DNA from: Methanomicrobia archaeon
Lineage (GTDB): Archaea; Halobacteriota; Syntropharchaeia; Alkanophagales; Methanospirareceae
Assembly (NCBI GenBank): GCA_016928455.1
Contig: JAFGKP010000005.1
Coordinates: 1 to 14,833, forward strand
Direction of reading: 5' to 3'
Length of the DNA: 14,833 nt
A model generated the notes under the pieces. That model saw nothing but the letters and a program-made list of their open reading frames with translations, did not search any database and was not told where the DNA came from. Positions 13,655-14,833 of the stretch are shown here, piece by piece. The position numbers were made by a program, and so were the translations under genes. How positions within the stretch are numbered: the first letter of the stretch is position 1; every line of letters starts with the position of its first letter.

Positions 13655-14833
13655 TCAGACGAGCCTTTTCAGCATAAACGGCCCCTCGCGTTCGTAGCCG
13701 AACCGCTCATAGTATGCTCGCACACCGATCCCGCTCATCACGGCTATCTTCCGGTACCCCGCGTCACCCGCAAGCTCTTCCGCCTTTTGTAGCAGGTGCG
13801 CGCCGTAGCCGCGATGCTGCCAGCTCTCGGCCTTCCGTTTGCCCAAACCCACCAACTCACTGTACACGTGGAGTTCTCGTACGAGAGCAGCGTCCTCAAG
13901 CTCCGGTCGATGCGGTTCGAACGGGAATCGTAACCGTAAAAGCGCAATTAAAATATCGTTCTCTACATCCTCGTACGAGATGAAGTGCTCCGTACCTCTG
14001 CATGCGTCGTACCGCTCTAGTACCAGGACGATATTCTGCTCGGTAGCGATACGACCCTCTAAGCGAGCCAGCCCCGCCTCTCTGCATCGAATGCACCGGC
14101 AGTGGTAGCCTCCCGCATGCATTTGCTCATGCACCAGTTGTCGCAGATTGCTCTTCTTTACACCCGCCTCGATGAACTGTGCGGGAATATCACGCTGAAT
14201 TCGCTGTATCCGCACCCACGGCGGAATGATCCGCTTTGCAAACGCGATGATCTCAACGGCTTCTGGCTCACTGAACGGCACATACTCGCCGCTGCGCCAC
14301 TGCTCATATAACGGTGTTCCTCGAACCACGAGCGTAGGGTATATCTTGAGATAATCGGGCTTGAAGTCGGGGTCGGAGAAGAGTCGCGCAAACATCGCCT
14401 TATCCGCTTCAACCGTCGTAGCAGGCAAGCCAAGCATCACGTGAAAGCCGACCTTCAGGGCACTATCCCGTGCACAGCGGTTCGCGGCGATCGAATCTTC
14501 AACCGAGTGGCCGCGCTGTATCCGCGCTAGAATCGTATTTGAGACCTGCTGCACGCCCAGCTCGACCTTCGTCGCGCCCAGCGCGAGCATACGATCAATC
14601 TCACGTGCCGTTGCATAATCGGGCCTCGTCTCGAACGTTATGCCCGTATTTCGAATTGCTCTGCCCCGTTCTGCACCAAACGTCTCCATGGCCGCCAGAC
14701 AACGGTTTACAAACCACTGCTGGTATGCTTCGGGTCGTGCAGTGAGCGTCCCGCCCATCAGGATCAGCTCAACCTTCTCGAAGTCGTGCCCGATCTCCTC
14801 GACTTGATGGAGCCGTGCTCGTACCTGCTCATA
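13655..14833 (-). CDS. elp3: Elp3-type tRNA uridine(34) acetyltransferase, C-terminal part (5' end outside the window)
   Basis: The frame is open through the right edge, so 392 C-terminal residues are visible. Elp3 combines a radical-SAM domain with a GNAT acetyltransferase domain and starts the carboxymethyl-type modification of wobble uridine in tRNA. Visible radical-SAM parts include KVELILMGGT close to the edge, GITFETRPDY, KVELGVQQV and HVMLGLPATT. The Fe-S cysteines lie outside the window. The linker has the characteristic cysteine cluster CRCIRCREAG. The GNAT domain ends the protein, with the acetyl-CoA loop near HRGYGAHLLQKAEEL and the closing AYYERFGYEREGPFM. An ATG at 14758 is internal to the radical-SAM domain and is not the start. 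The order and length fit a complete archaeal Elp3 without frameshifts. No Elp1/Elp2 partners are seen, as expected for archaea. Confidence 0.94.
   Translation of the reverse strand, partial: YEQVRARLHQVEEIGHDFEKVELILMGGTLTARPEAYQQWFVNRCLAAMETFGAERGRAIRNTGITFETRPDYATAREIDRMLALGATKVELGVQQVSNTILARIQRGHSVEDSIAANRCARDSALKVGFHVMLGLPATTVEADKAMFARLFSDPDFKPDYLKIYPTLVVRGTPLYEQWRSGEYVPFSEPEAVEIIAFAKRIIPPWVRIQRIQRDIPAQFIEAGVKKSNLRQLVHEQMHAGGYHCRCIRCREAGLARLEGRIATEQNIVLVLERYDACRGTEHFISYEDVENDILIALLRLRFPFEPHRPELEDAALVRELHVYSELVGLGKRKAESWQHRGYGAHLLQKAEELAGDAGYRKIAVMSGIGVRAYYERFGYEREGPFMLKRLV

Overview
The window reads as archaeal chromosome, most plausibly a methanogen- or ANME-related euryarchaeote of the Methanophagales/Syntrophoarchaeales kind. 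That placement is an inference from gene content. The supporting genes are an archaeal-type phosphopantetheine adenylyltransferase, a UbiA-family enzyme of the archaeal ether-lipid type, an archaeal-type phosphoglycerate kinase, an archaeal Elp3 and a TctA-like archaeal membrane protein. The promoters also fit: several genes have AT-rich TATA-like boxes, and at least one message looks leaderless. No rRNA, CRISPR array, transposase or integrase is visible.

Layout. Positions 1-222 (+) hold the end of a small basic protein that appears to carry the second half of a C2H2 zinc finger. It faces a small coiled-coil ORF (231-479, -). A DHA2-type MFS exporter follows (668-2047, +). Next is a leftward cluster made of coaD (2623-3078), a secreted eight-cysteine peptide with defensin-like spacing (2346-2609) and a doubtful 37-residue ORF (2215-2328). 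The accessory core is a rightward two-gene operon. Its first gene is a secreted metallophosphoesterase ending in two dockerin-like repeats (3552-6110). Its second is a secreted mosaic protein with Ig-like, FN3-like, NosD beta-helix and PKD domains and a recurrent archaeal C-terminal domain (6112-8745). The rest is leftward and housekeeping in character: a UbiA prenyltransferase (8770-9675), tRNA-Arg(CCG) (9752-9823), pgk (9876-11087), gap (11128-12150), a TctA-like membrane protein (12189-13538) and the C-terminal part of elp3 (13655 to the right edge).

How the genes work together. The gap and pgk genes form one transcription unit for the two interconverting steps between 1,3-bisphosphoglycerate, 3-phosphoglycerate and glyceraldehyde-3-phosphate. 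The GAPDH is class I (bacterial type), unlike the class II enzyme usual in archaea, and its coenzyme-specificity residues look NADP-adapted. The phosphoesterase and beta-helix pair looks like a cell-surface or extracellular module. The dockerin-like tail predicts docking onto a cohesin-bearing partner, which is not present in this window.

The most interesting items are the defensin-like peptide behind coaD, the perfect 84-bp duplication of the dockerin repeat, the NADP-type GAPDH signature, the 39-bp tandem duplication at the end of the beta-helix, and the uncharacterised C-terminal domain of the beta-helix protein.
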